Of a stretch of 64,000 bases of DNA, positions 1 to 8,241 are shown piece after piece. The stretch lies in NCBI RefSeq assembly GCF_025137375.1, contig NZ_CP073720.1, positions 8,704,501 to 8,768,500 of the forward strand, given 5' to 3'. The notes beneath the pieces are model-generated. The model was not told the DNA's origin. It saw nothing but the letters and a program-made list of their open reading frames with translations, and ran no database searches. The stretch comes from Dactylosporangium fulvum (GTDB taxonomy: Bacteria; Actinomycetota; Actinomycetes; Mycobacteriales; Micromonosporaceae). The position numbers and the translations under genes are program-made. How positions within the stretch are numbered: position 1 is the first letter of the stretch; every line of letters starts with the position of its first letter.

Positions 1-1419
1 ACTGTTCGCGTTCGCTTCGCTCCCTCGCCGACCGGGATGTTCCACGTCGGCGGCGCCCGCTCCGCGCTGCAGAACTGGATCTACGCCAGGCAGCACGGAG
101 GCGTGTTCGTCCTGCGCATCGAGGACACCGACGCCGCCCGCAACCGTCCGGAGTGGACGGAAGGCATTCTCGACGCGCTCGCCTGGATCGGCATCGCCCG
201 GGACACCTACGAGGGTCCGTATTTCCAGTCCACCAACGCCGAACAGCACTGTGCCACCGCGCACCAGCTCTACACTTCCGGCCGCGCGTACTACTGCGAC
301 TGCACCCGCGAGATGATCCAGGAGCGGGCCGGCGCGCAGTTCCGCGGGTACGACGGCTTCTGCCGCGACCGCTCACTCGGTCCGGGTGAGGGGCGGGCGC
401 TGCGTTTCCGCACCCCCGACGAGGGTGAGACGCGGGTCGTCGACCTGGTCCGGGGCGAGCCGACGTTCGACAACCGGCTCATCGAGGACTTCGTCATCGC
501 CCGCGCCGACGGCTCCGCGGTGTTCCTGCTCGCCAACGTCGTCGACGACATGACGATGGGGATCACCCACGTCATCCGGGCGGAGGAGCACCTGCCCAAC
601 ACCCCGAAGCAGCAGTTGCTGTGGGAGGCGCTGGGCAAGACCCCGCCGATCTGGGCGCACGTGCCGGTCGTCGTCAACGAGAAGCGGCAGAAGCTGTCGA
701 AGCGGCGGGACAAGGTCGCCCTGGAGCAGTACCGCGACGAGGGCTACCTCGCCGACGCGATGCGCAACTACCTGATGCTGCTCGGCTGGGCGCCCTCGAA
801 CGACCGGGAGATCGTGCCCTGGTCGGTCATCGAGGACGAATTCCGGCTCGAGGACGTCAACCCGTCGCCGGCGTTCTTCGACGAGAAGAAGCTGCGGGCG
901 TTCAACGGCGAGTACATCCGCGCCCTGTCCCCCGCCGCGTTCGTCGAGGCGTGCACGCCGTGGCTGACCGGCACGCCGGTGGCGCCCGGCACGACCGACG
1001 TGCCCGCTCCCCCGTGGCCGGCGGCGAACTTCGACCCGAAGGTCTTCGAGGCGCTCGCCCTGCACGCGCAGACGCGGATCGCCCTGCTGTCGGAGATCGT
1101 GCCGAACGTCGACTTCGTGTTTCTCGACGAGCCCCCGACCGACGAGGCGGCCTGGGCGAAGGCCATGAAGGAGGGCTCGGCCGACCTGCTGGACGCCGCG
1201 ATCGCGGCGTTCGGGAGCGCCTCGTGGGAGGCGGAGGCCTTGAAGTCGGCGCTCGAGGCGGTCGGCGCCGAGCGGGGCCTGAAGCTGGGCAAGGCGCAGG
1301 CGCCGGTGCGGGTCGCGGTGACCGGCCGGTCGGTGGGCCTGCCGCTGTTCGAGTCGCTGGAGGTCCTGGGCCGCGAGCGCACACTGTCCCGCCTGCGGGC
1401 GGCCCGCGCCCGCCTCTGA
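1..1419 (+). CDS. gltX: Glutamate--tRNA ligase (5' end cut by window edge)
   Basis: Class I aminoacyl-tRNA synthetase that charges tRNA-Glu with glutamate in the cytoplasm. The reading frame is open from base 1 ([18 protein letters not shown]), so only one or two codons are missing; the ATG at 37 lies inside the conserved N-terminus and is not the start. The HIGH-type motif appears as HVGG (about residue 14-17). The KMSKS-type motif is KLSKR near 690-705, after the [12 protein letters not shown] stretch typical of GluRS. The visible 472 residues match the usual family length. A secreted GH5 gene follows on the same strand. Confidence 0.97.
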   Translation, partial: TVRVRFAPSPTGMFHVGGARSALQNWIYARQHGGVFVLRIEDTDAARNRPEWTEGILDALAWIGIARDTYEGPYFQSTNAEQHCATAHQLYTSGRAYYCDCTREMIQERAGAQFRGYDGFCRDRSLGPGEGRALRFRTPDEGETRVVDLVRGEPTFDNRLIEDFVIARADGSAVFLLANVVDDMTMGITHVIRAEEHLPNTPKQQLLWEALGKTPPIWAHVPVVVNEKRQKLSKRRDKVALEQYRDEGYLADAMRNYLMLLGWAPSNDREIVPWSVIEDEFRLEDVNPSPAFFDEKKLRAFNGEYIRALSPAAFVEACTPWLTGTPVAPGTTDVPAPPWPAANFDPKVFEALALHAQTRIALLSEIVPNVDFVFLDEPPTDEAAWAKAMKEGSADLLDAAIAAFGSASWEAEALKSALEAVGAERGLKLGKAQAPVRVAVTGRSVGLPLFESLEVLGRERTLSRLRAARARL

Positions 1420-1500
1420 CCGGCCCGATGCGTGCCGCCCGCCCCGGTTCACCCCGGGCGGGCGGATACGGGACCACCGGGCGGGGTAGCCGCAAAAGCC

Positions 1501-2784
1501 GTGAGAACCGTGCTGGTGGTCGCGATGCTCCTGACCGGCCTGAGCGTCCTGGCCCCGCGCGACGCACTCGCCGCCGAGCCGCGGGTGGGCATCCACGTGC
1601 GTGACGGCCGGGTCGTCGAGGCCAACGGGAGCGACCTGGTCCTGCGTGGCGTGAACCACGACTTCATGTGGTGGCCGAACCGCAACGACGTCTTCGCCGG
1701 CATCAAGGCGGCCGGCGCCAACGCGGTGCGGGTGCCCCTCGGCATCGGCCACCAATGGCGGCTGGCCAAGAAGGAGGAGGTCGCGAACCTCGTCGGCCTC
1801 TGTGAGAAGAATCGCCTCATCTGCGTCTTCGACGCCCACGACACCACGGGCTTCGGCCAGGACAAGAAGGCCGCGACGATGGCGCAGGCGGTGCAGTTCT
1901 GGCTCGGGATGCGCGACGTGCTGGTCGGCCACGAGGACCACATCATCGTCAACATCGCCAACGAGCCGTTCGGCAACGGGACCACGATGCCCTGGATGCA
2001 GCAGACGTCCGACGCGATCCGGTCACTGCGCGCCGCCGGCTTCAAGCACGCGCTGATGGTCGACGGCCCCGGCTGGGGCCAGGACGAGTCGTTCGTCATG
2101 CGCGACAACGCCGAGCGGGTCGTCGCCGCCGACCCGCTCGGGAACACCCTGTTCGACATCCACATGTACGGGATGTTCAACAACGCCGGGAAGGTCAACT
2201 CCTACCTCAGCTCATTCACGCAGCGCCGCCTGCCGATCGTCATCGGCGAGTTCTCCGGCGAGCACCAGTGGGGCGACCCGGACGAGGACGCCATCATGGC
2301 CTACGCGGAGGCGCGCGAGCTGGGGTACTTCGGCTGGTCCTGGAGCGGCAACGACGCGCAGTACAGCTATCTCGACCTGGTGAAGAACTTCGACGCCAAC
2401 AGCCGCACCGCCTGGGGACAGCGGTTCATCAACGGCCCCAACGGCCTGACGACGGACACCCGGGAGGCCACGGTCTTCCGCAACGGCACGGGTGCGGACC
2501 GCAAGGGCCCCGCACCGCAGGGGGTGACCGTCGCCGACGTGACCTCGAACAGCGTCCGGCTCAGCTGGCAGCGCCGGCCGGGCGCGGTCGGCACGACGTA
2601 CCAGGTGGTGGCCGTGAACGGCGCGGCCGAGGTGCGGGTGCTGACGACCAGCCGGACCGACGTGACCCTGAAAGGCCTGAAGGGCTCGACGGAGTACACC
2701 TACGCCGTGTACTCCCGGGATCTGCTCGGCAAGCGGTCGCCGCGCTCGGCGATGGTCGCCGCGGTCACTCCCCCGGCGCGCTGA
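1501..2784 (+). CDS. Secreted GH5-family glycoside hydrolase with C-terminal FN3 domain
   Basis: Likely an endo-acting beta-glycosidase (cellulase or mannanase) exported to the cell surface or medium. I chose the GTG at 1501 because it gives a compact signal peptide (VRTVLVVAMLLTGLSVLA, then an ALAA-type cleavage site); an in-frame ATG at 1432 would add 23 charged, proline-rich residues before it. The (beta/alpha)8 fold is supported by LVLRGVNH near the N-terminus, the acid/base Glu155 in NIANEPFG and the nucleophile Glu250 in VIGEFSG. Residues about 336-427 form a fibronectin type III domain (SVRLSW, TEYTYAVYSRD). The 3' end overlaps the convergent DUF916-like gene by 20 bp. A close paralogue without FN3 lies at 55881-56900. 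Substrate cannot be decided from sequence. Confidence 0.9.
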   Translation: MRTVLVVAMLLTGLSVLAPRDALAAEPRVGIHVRDGRVVEANGSDLVLRGVNHDFMWWPNRNDVFAGIKAAGANAVRVPLGIGHQWRLAKKEEVANLVGLCEKNRLICVFDAHDTTGFGQDKKAATMAQAVQFWLGMRDVLVGHEDHIIVNIANEPFGNGTTMPWMQQTSDAIRSLRAAGFKHALMVDGPGWGQDESFVMRDNAERVVAADPLGNTLFDIHMYGMFNNAGKVNSYLSSFTQRRLPIVIGEFSGEHQWGDPDEDAIMAYAEARELGYFGWSWSGNDAQYSYLDLVKNFDANSRTAWGQRFINGPNGLTTDTREATVFRNGTGADRKGPAPQGVTVADVTSNSVRLSWQRRPGAVGTTYQVVAVNGAAEVRVLTTSRTDVTLKGLKGSTEYTYAVYSRDLLGKRSPRSAMVAAVTPPAR

Positions 2785-3826
2785 CGGCCTCCGGCTTCTT
2801 GTCGCGGAGCGCCTTCTCGACGGCCTCCCGCACCCGGACGTCCTCGCGCAGCTTGCGCCGCGCACGGCCGCGGCGTGCGAGCAGGACCGCGCCGGCGATG
2901 CCCGCGATCACCACGACGATCAGCAGCAACAACAGCCACGGCACGGCCCAGCCGTGCGTCGTGGCCCGGACCGCCTCGAGTGAGGTGGTGGAGCCCGACG
3001 CGTCGACGAGCCGGGGCGTGAGGGTCGCGGTGGCGGTCAGCCTGCCCGCGCGGGCCACGCCGTGGACGGGCACCGTCACCTTCCAGCGCTCACCCGGGAG
3101 CAGCTCCGGCGGCGCCGCGATCTCGCCGGCCTCGGTCCGCAGCCAGCCGAACGGGCCCGAGACCGACACCGTCTGCTGGGCCGAGAGGATGGCGTTGCCC
3201 GTGTTGTGGATCGTGTACGTGACGCTGGCGTCACCGCCGCCGAACGGGTTGGACGAGCCGGCGAAGTCCACGTGGAGGTCCTCGATCGTGAGGCCCGGCT
3301 TGAGGTCGCCGCCGACCCGCAGCTTGACCCGGATGCCGAGGCGCCGTTCCACGTTGATGCTCTGCGCCGAGTCGGGCTGCGTCAGGGAGGTGACGATGCC
3401 GCCCGCGTAGTCGCCGGGCGTGGCGTTGCCCGGAACGCTGACGGTGAAGGGGACCTCGACGGCCTGCCCGGGCTGGATCGCGACGGTCTCGTGGTCCGCG
3501 CGCAGCCAGGCGCCGATGCCGACGGACTTCTTGTCCCTGGTCAGCAGGTCGAGCTGGCCCGCGCCGGTCGTGAAGCCGTCGCCGGCGTAGACGGCCAGGT
3601 CGATCGGGGCCTTGCCGCGGTTGGCGACGACCATGGCGTCCTTGAGCTGCCCGCCCGGGTTGACGGCGTAGCTGAAGCTGGACCGGTCGGCGCCGTAGCT
3701 GTTCGAGGCCGTCCGGACGGTCCACGCGACGTCGCCCTCCTCGGCGAGCGCGGGGCCGGCACCCGGCCAGACGATCGCGACGGCGGCGAGCAGGGCCACG
3801 GCAGCGGTACGGACGAAGGTGTGCAT
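2765..3826 (-). CDS. DUF916-like secreted, membrane-anchored protein
   Basis: A 353-residue surface protein: N-terminal signal peptide ending ALAEEGD, two extracellular beta-sandwich regions, one C-terminal transmembrane helix (about 293-316, WLLLLLIVVVIAGIAGAVLL) and a basic cytoplasmic tail. The first region (NRGKAPIDLAVYAGDGF to PGDYAGGIVTS) resembles DUF916, the peptidoglycan-facing domain found beside WxL surface proteins. The second resembles a host-binding domain (VTYTIHNTGN). The start has a GAGGA ribosome site 7 bp upstream. It lies downstream of the phosphatase gene on the same strand, whose product has a WxL-like tail, so the two may act as a pair. Family assignment is by resemblance only. 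Confidence 0.75.
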   Translation of the reverse strand: MHTFVRTAAVALLAAVAIVWPGAGPALAEEGDVAWTVRTASNSYGADRSSFSYAVNPGGQLKDAMVVANRGKAPIDLAVYAGDGFTTGAGQLDLLTRDKKSVGIGAWLRADHETVAIQPGQAVEVPFTVSVPGNATPGDYAGGIVTSLTQPDSAQSINVERRLGIRVKLRVGGDLKPGLTIEDLHVDFAGSSNPFGGGDASVTYTIHNTGNAILSAQQTVSVSGPFGWLRTEAGEIAAPPELLPGERWKVTVPVHGVARAGRLTATATLTPRLVDASGSTTSLEAVRATTHGWAVPWLLLLLIVVVIAGIAGAVLLARRGRARRKLREDVRVREAVEKALRDKKPEAVSAPGE

Positions 3827-3856
3827 CTCGGGTCCTCGGACAATCTGGAGCAGGGT

Positions 3857-3889
3857 GGCGGGGCGGCACCCTGCCGGTGCCGCCCCGCC
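3857..3889 (-). terminator. Perfect 14-bp hairpin after the phosphatase gene
   Basis: Arms GGCGGGGCGGCACC and its exact complement are separated by 5 nt, placed just beyond the stop codon at 3902 of the phosphatase gene. There is no T-run, as is common in high-GC actinobacteria. It could partly separate the phosphatase from the DUF916-like gene downstream. Confidence 0.6.
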
Positions 3890-3901
3890 GGGGTGGAACG
3901 G

Positions 3902-5878
3902 TCAGCTGCTCAGCGCAGTGATCGTGAGGGTGGCGCGGTAGGCGCCCTTGTCGACGCTGCCCGGGATCTTCAGATCCAGGTCAGCACCGAGCCGGGCGGT
4001 CCCCTTCGGGTGACCCTGGCCGGCCCAGCCGAGCCCGCGCGAGACGGACAGGCCCTGGCCGTGGTCGTCGTAGGCCGAGGGCACCGCCGCGCTGGCCTGC
4101 GCACCGGCACCGTCCTGGACCACGCGCGGCGTCCAGCCGAGGTAGGCGCCGGAGAACGTCTTGTCGGCGTCCCGGAAGTCGCTCACGCTGGCCGAGATCG
4201 ACCACGGGGCGAGCGAACGCCGGTTGTCCGACACGACGATCGGGTTGATCTGGCCCGTCGCCTCGAAGTAGTCACCGTTGTGGTCCTGCGCGGTGCCGAG
4301 GTTCACCAGGCCGTTGTAGCCGTCGATCGTCCAGCCGAACTCGCCGGGCGCCGCGTTGGGCACGTTGACCTGGATGTCCTGGCCGTCGGCGTGGTACGGG
4401 TGCACGGTCACCTTGTCGACGACCGAGCCGACCGGCTGGCCCTCGGCGGTGTTGGTGCAGCTGAGGCCCTTCTCCACGGCGGGGTTCGGCGCGGCGCAGG
4501 TGCCGCTGCGGACGTTCTGCACGACGAGCTTGTCGCTGCGCACCTCGACCTTGACGTAGCTGCGCACGTGCTCCTGGTTCTGCGCCGAGTTGTACCAGTA
4601 GCTGTTCGGGTTGAGCGGGTCCGCGCCGTTGCCGGCGCCGCTCGTGCCGCTGTTGTCCGGAGCCGTGATGTCGTAGTACTTCGAGCCCGAGGCCGAGTTG
4701 CCCGTCACGTAGAGCACGCCGCCGGGGCCGGGGTACACGTCGGCGGCGCCGGGCTGCTCGTCCGGGTTCGCCTTCGCGCCGTTCTTGATCAGGTAGCTGC
4801 GGGAGTAGCTGTGGTCGTGGCCCTGCAGCACCAGGTCGACGCCGAGGTTGGAGAAGACGGTCGGGAAGTCGACCCGACGTACCTTGTTGTCGGAGTCCTT
4901 GGCGTGCGAGGCCGGCGAGTAGATGGCGTGGTGGTAGACCAGCACCTTCCACTTGGCCTCGGCACCGTGCTGGTTGATGACGTCGGTCACGTAGGCGATG
5001 TGCGCCTCGTCGCCGCCGCCGCCCGAGGCGGTGCGGTAGCTGTTGCTGTTCAGGTCGATGAACAGCACATCCTTGTAGATGTACCAGTAGTTGCCGCCCG
5101 AGGTGTTCGACGCCGGGTTCCCGTTGGCGTACAGCGGGGCCGAGCGGTCCGTGTTCGGGGTGAACAGGTGCTGCTCGTAGGCCTTGCCACCGACGTCGTG
5201 GTTGCCGATGGTCGCCGCCCACGGGTACTGCCGCAGCTTGTCCGGCGCGAGGAAGGCGTTCCACTGGGCCTCGGTGTTGGCCGTCTCGACCTGGTCACCG
5301 CCGGACACCAGCAGCTCGGCGTTCGGGTTGGCCGCGAGCGAGACGTTCAGGGTGTCCTGCCAACCGGCCTGGTCCTTGGCGACGTCGCCGGACGAGCCGA
5401 TCTGCGGGTCGCCGTAGAACAGGAAGTCGTAGTCGCCCTCGAAGTCCTGCGTCTTGAAGGCGTACGTCGAGGACCAGTTCCCCTCGGTGCCGACCCGGTA
5501 GGAGTACGCCGTGTGCTCCTGCAGGCCGGTGACGGTCGCGTGGCGGTTGAAGCCGCCGCTGGTGGCGATGTTCGCCGCGCCGATGGCGGCGAACGTGGCG
5601 GCGCCGGCCGGGAACTCACCGTTGACCAGGGATGCGGTCGGGGCGAGCTGGACCTTCTGCGCCGTGTCGGCCGACGAGTACCACGTGACGATGCGCTGGG
5701 ACTCGTTGGCGCCCACACCGAGGATGAGCCCGGTGAGGACGGCGGGCTCGTCAGCGGCGGCAGCGGTACCGGGACCGCTGCCCAAGGCCACTGCCAGGCC
5801 CAGGAGTGCCGCGGTGGCCCCTACGGCCGCGCGGCGCCGCACAGGCCGGGAGGCCTGCGGGGAGGTGCTGGAGTTCAT
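3902..5878 (-). CDS. Secreted purple-acid-phosphatase-like metallophosphoesterase
   Basis: Calcineurin-like phosphohydrolase of 658 residues, exported. It has a twin-Arg-like N-terminus (RPVRRRAAVG) followed by a hydrophobic stretch ending TAAAADEP, so Tat export is possible. An N-terminal FN3-like purple acid phosphatase domain (about 45-150) precedes the catalytic domain, with metal-binding motifs in order: FYGDPQIG, SGGDQVE, GNHDVGG, YHHAIYS and QGHDHSYSR. The C-terminal 150 residues (GWTIDGYNGLVNLG, YLGWTPRVV, YRATLTITALSS) look like a WxL-type surface-binding domain rather than a known catalytic module. The start ATG follows AAAGGAAAAG. It is likely cotranscribed with the DUF916-like gene downstream. 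The physiological substrate (phosphate esters, nucleotides or phytate) is unknown. Confidence 0.88.
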   Translation of the reverse strand: MNSSTSPQASRPVRRRAAVGATAALLGLAVALGSGPGTAAAADEPAVLTGLILGVGANESQRIVTWYSSADTAQKVQLAPTASLVNGEFPAGAATFAAIGAANIATSGGFNRHATVTGLQEHTAYSYRVGTEGNWSSTYAFKTQDFEGDYDFLFYGDPQIGSSGDVAKDQAGWQDTLNVSLAANPNAELLVSGGDQVETANTEAQWNAFLAPDKLRQYPWAATIGNHDVGGKAYEQHLFTPNTDRSAPLYANGNPASNTSGGNYWYIYKDVLFIDLNSNSYRTASGGGGDEAHIAYVTDVINQHGAEAKWKVLVYHHAIYSPASHAKDSDNKVRRVDFPTVFSNLGVDLVLQGHDHSYSRSYLIKNGAKANPDEQPGAADVYPGPGGVLYVTGNSASGSKYYDITAPDNSGTSGAGNGADPLNPNSYWYNSAQNQEHVRSYVKVEVRSDKLVVQNVRSGTCAAPNPAVEKGLSCTNTAEGQPVGSVVDKVTVHPYHADGQDIQVNVPNAAPGEFGWTIDGYNGLVNLGTAQDHNGDYFEATGQINPIVVSDNRRSLAPWSISASVSDFRDADKTFSGAYLGWTPRVVQDGAGAQASAAVPSAYDDHGQGLSVSRGLGWAGQGHPKGTARLGADLDLKIPGSVDKGAYRATLTITALSS

Positions 5879-6001
5879 CGGTTCACTTTTCCTTTGCCCG
5901 ATGGGAGGTACGGATCAAGCGACCTCACGCTTCCGCTGCCGGGTGAAGCCATCGTGAACTCGGCCCGGCGGCCAGTTGCACGTCGTGCGAGCCTCGGGTC
6001 G

Positions 6002-7210
6002 TTAGGCCCCAAACGTTCTCTGCACGAACCACACCAGACCCATCACAGCCACGCCGGCGGCGATCACGCCCGTCGTCCACACGCCGGCCCTCGGCGAACG
6101 GCGACGCAGCACGATCAGCAGCGGGAAGACGACGGCGATGAGCGCCAGCTGCACGACCTCGATGCCGACGTTGAACACCAGCAGGGACCACAGCAGGGTC
6201 CACGACCACGCCTCGTCGATCCCCAGTGCGCCCGCGAAGCCCAGGCCGTGCACGAGGCCGAAACAGAACACGACCCCGAGGCGGATCCAGCCGGACCGGT
6301 CCAGGCTGAAGTGGCCGCGTCCGGCCGTCTCGAGGTCGGTGGCACGGTCGCCGCGCCGCCGGATCCGCCACAGGTGCCAGCCGGCGACCACGGCGATCGA
6401 CAGCGCGATGACGGGCTCCACGAGCCGCGCCGGTACGTCCACCAGGCCGAGGGCGGCGAGCATGAACGTCACCGAGTGGGCCAGGGTGAAGCTCGTGGCC
6501 GCGAGCACGATCTCACGCAGGCGCCGTGACCCGGCGATGAGCGCGAGCAGGAACAGGATGTGGTCGATGCCGGTGAGCAGGTGCTCGGCGCCCAGGCGGA
6601 AGAACTCCCAGAACCGCTCGTACCACGCCTGCGCCGTGGAGAAGGACGGATGCGCGGCGTCGAGTGCGGCACTGCCCGAGCGGCCGTCGATCTCGTAGGT
6701 GACGATCGTCTTGGTGCCCTTGACGAAGCCCTCGGCGTCGGGGAACAGCCCGCTGCGCACCTCGTGCGCGTCGCTCCGATCGGGACAGGCCCAGTCGAGC
6801 AGCAGGCCGGCGTACGGCACACCCTCCTGCCGGCCCATGGTGAAGTCGCCGACCCGCGCCGGCGTGCACGCCTTGCCGTCCGCGGTGACCGAGAAGCGCT
6901 CGGTGACGTACCTGACGGCCGAGTCCGCGTGGGCGTTGAGCACCGTGGCCTGACCAGCGGTGTCGCCCGCCTCGAACGCGGCGGTCCCGTCCCGGAAGAG
7001 CGGATCGTCGTGCCCGGCATCGGCCGCGGACACGACAAAGAGGTCGTACTCGAGTTCCAGCCTCGTCCGCACGTGGCCTTCGTCGCCAGCGGTGACGTGG
7101 ACGTACACGGTTGACGTGAAGCCGTGGGCGAGTGCCGGCCCGGGACTCAGGACGGCGATCACCGCCGCGACGATCCCGGCTGCGGTGACGAGGGCGGTGC
7201 GGTACGACAT
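6002..7210 (-). CDS. HupE/UreJ-family membrane protein
   Basis: A 402-residue integral membrane protein. I place the start at the ATG at 7210 because AAGGAG lies 6 bp upstream; an upstream in-frame start at 7249 adds 13 residues without a ribosome site. It has a signal peptide ending ALAHGF, an extracytoplasmic domain of about 200 residues, then about seven membrane helices. The motif GAEHLLTGIDHILFLLALIAG is the hallmark of the HupE/UreJ_2 family, often linked to nickel or cobalt handling, and conserved histidines within membrane helices fit metal transport. No urease or hydrogenase genes are near, so the substrate is open. Confidence 0.8.
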   Translation of the reverse strand: MSYRTALVTAAGIVAAVIAVLSPGPALAHGFTSTVYVHVTAGDEGHVRTRLELEYDLFVVSAADAGHDDPLFRDGTAAFEAGDTAGQATVLNAHADSAVRYVTERFSVTADGKACTPARVGDFTMGRQEGVPYAGLLLDWACPDRSDAHEVRSGLFPDAEGFVKGTKTIVTYEIDGRSGSAALDAAHPSFSTAQAWYERFWEFFRLGAEHLLTGIDHILFLLALIAGSRRLREIVLAATSFTLAHSVTFMLAALGLVDVPARLVEPVIALSIAVVAGWHLWRIRRRGDRATDLETAGRGHFSLDRSGWIRLGVVFCFGLVHGLGFAGALGIDEAWSWTLLWSLLVFNVGIEVVQLALIAVVFPLLIVLRRRSPRAGVWTTGVIAAGVAVMGLVWFVQRTFGA

Positions 7211-7382
7211 GGTGCTCCTTCGCTGTGGCGAATGCACGGTGCACGCCATGGGTGAACAAGATCCACCGCACCGGCGAACCGATCACGAACAACTCCTCGG
7301 AACGGTGCACAAGCCGCCGGGCGGCGGCCGGAACTGCGGTAGGAAGGAGCCCGCACCCGCCACCACCCGGAGGACGATCGCC

Positions 7383-8054
7383 TTGCGCCCCCCGCTTCGG
7401 GCCGTTGCCGCACTCGCCACGGCCGCCGCGCTGCTCGCCGGATGCGGCTCCGGCGACGACTGGTCCGGGCCGCACCCGGCGCCCAGCGCCGTCGGCGCCC
7501 TCGGCCCAGGGTTCGTCGACCCGTCAGCCTCACCCACCCCGGAGGCGACCATCACGCCCCGGCCCGGCTCCTGGAACGGGGTCCACCCGTCGAAGGGCTA
7601 CCGCGTGGTGCTGCTCACCGCGGGTGACGACGACCCGACCAAGGCCCTCGTGACGGCGGTGAAGGACTGGGCCGACGCGGAAGACGTCGCGCTGAAGACG
7701 GTCGTCGCCGCCGACGCCCATGACCTCGTCCCCGCCGTCACCAGGGCACTCGAGCTGCACCCGGACCTCATCGTCAGCGCGGGCAACGACCTCGTCGACC
7801 CCCTGGCGGTGGTCACCGCGAGCCACCTGTCCCAGCAGTTCCTGGTGGTGGGCGCGGAACTGGCCGAGCCCACCCACAACGTCACCGCGGTCGACTGGTC
7901 CGGCGCGTCGTTCCGCGGTGAAGGACTCGGCATGTCCTCGACGTACGACCCCGGCTCGTTCACCGCCGAACGCTGCTCGGCCGCCGTCAGGGCGGGCGTC
8001 GCGGCCGTGCTCAACAACCTGACCGGAATCGTGATCTGGCTCGACCAGTTCTAG
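7383..8054 (+). CDS. BMP/PnrA-like lipoprotein
   Basis: A 223-residue lipoprotein starting at TTG 7383, preceded by CGGAGGACG at good spacing. The signal ends in the lipobox LLAGC, so the mature protein is lipid-anchored through that Cys. The rest resembles periplasmic-binding-protein type I folds of the basic membrane protein (BMP) family: a VVLLTAGDDDPTKALV strand-loop, DLIVSAGNDLVDP, then QFLVVGAEL and HNVTAVDWSGASFRGEGLG. It is shorter than full BMP proteins (about 330 residues) and no ABC permease genes adjoin it, so it may bind a ligand without being part of a dedicated transporter. The HupE-like gene is divergent. Confidence 0.72.
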   Translation: MRPPLRAVAALATAAALLAGCGSGDDWSGPHPAPSAVGALGPGFVDPSASPTPEATITPRPGSWNGVHPSKGYRVVLLTAGDDDPTKALVTAVKDWADAEDVALKTVVAADAHDLVPAVTRALELHPDLIVSAGNDLVDPLAVVTASHLSQQFLVVGAELAEPTHNVTAVDWSGASFRGEGLGMSSTYDPGSFTAERCSAAVRAGVAAVLNNLTGIVIWLDQF

Positions 8055-8072
8055 TTCGCCGGTCTTGTTGCG

Positions 8073-8148
8073 CGTCGATCCTGCAGTTTGGTGCCGGGAC
8101 ACTCCCCGAATGCCCGGTTTGCATGGCACCACAACTGCAAGATCAACG
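8073..8148. repeat. Dispersed inverted-repeat element
   Basis: Arms of about 23 nt (CGTCGATCCTGCAGTTTGG on the left, complementary to the stretch ending GATCAACG on the right, with three or four mismatches) flank a 29-nt loop holding GGGACACTCCCCGAATGC. The loop module and the neighbouring segment GGTCGACGTTGGTGGACAC recur near 53290-53370, so this is a dispersed intergenic repeat and may also serve as terminator for the lipoprotein gene. Confidence 0.65.
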
Positions 8149-8241
8149 ATGGTGGGCCGGTCGACGTTGGTGGACACCGCATTGGTCGCGCGGCTCGCGG
8201 GCCCGAAAATGTCATAGGGGTTCGCTACCGTCTGAAGGGTC

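Noticed and set aside
1441-1500. A riboswitch before the first GH5 gene (GGGGTAGCC also occurs before the second)
   Set aside because: The shared block is short and I could not fold either leader into a known cyclic-dinucleotide riboswitch.
3062-6529. A 1155-codon open frame on the plus strand
   Set aside because: It is antisense to the DUF916-like, phosphatase and HupE-like genes, whose domains are clear; its Arg/Val/Gly-rich translation is the usual shadow in high-GC DNA.
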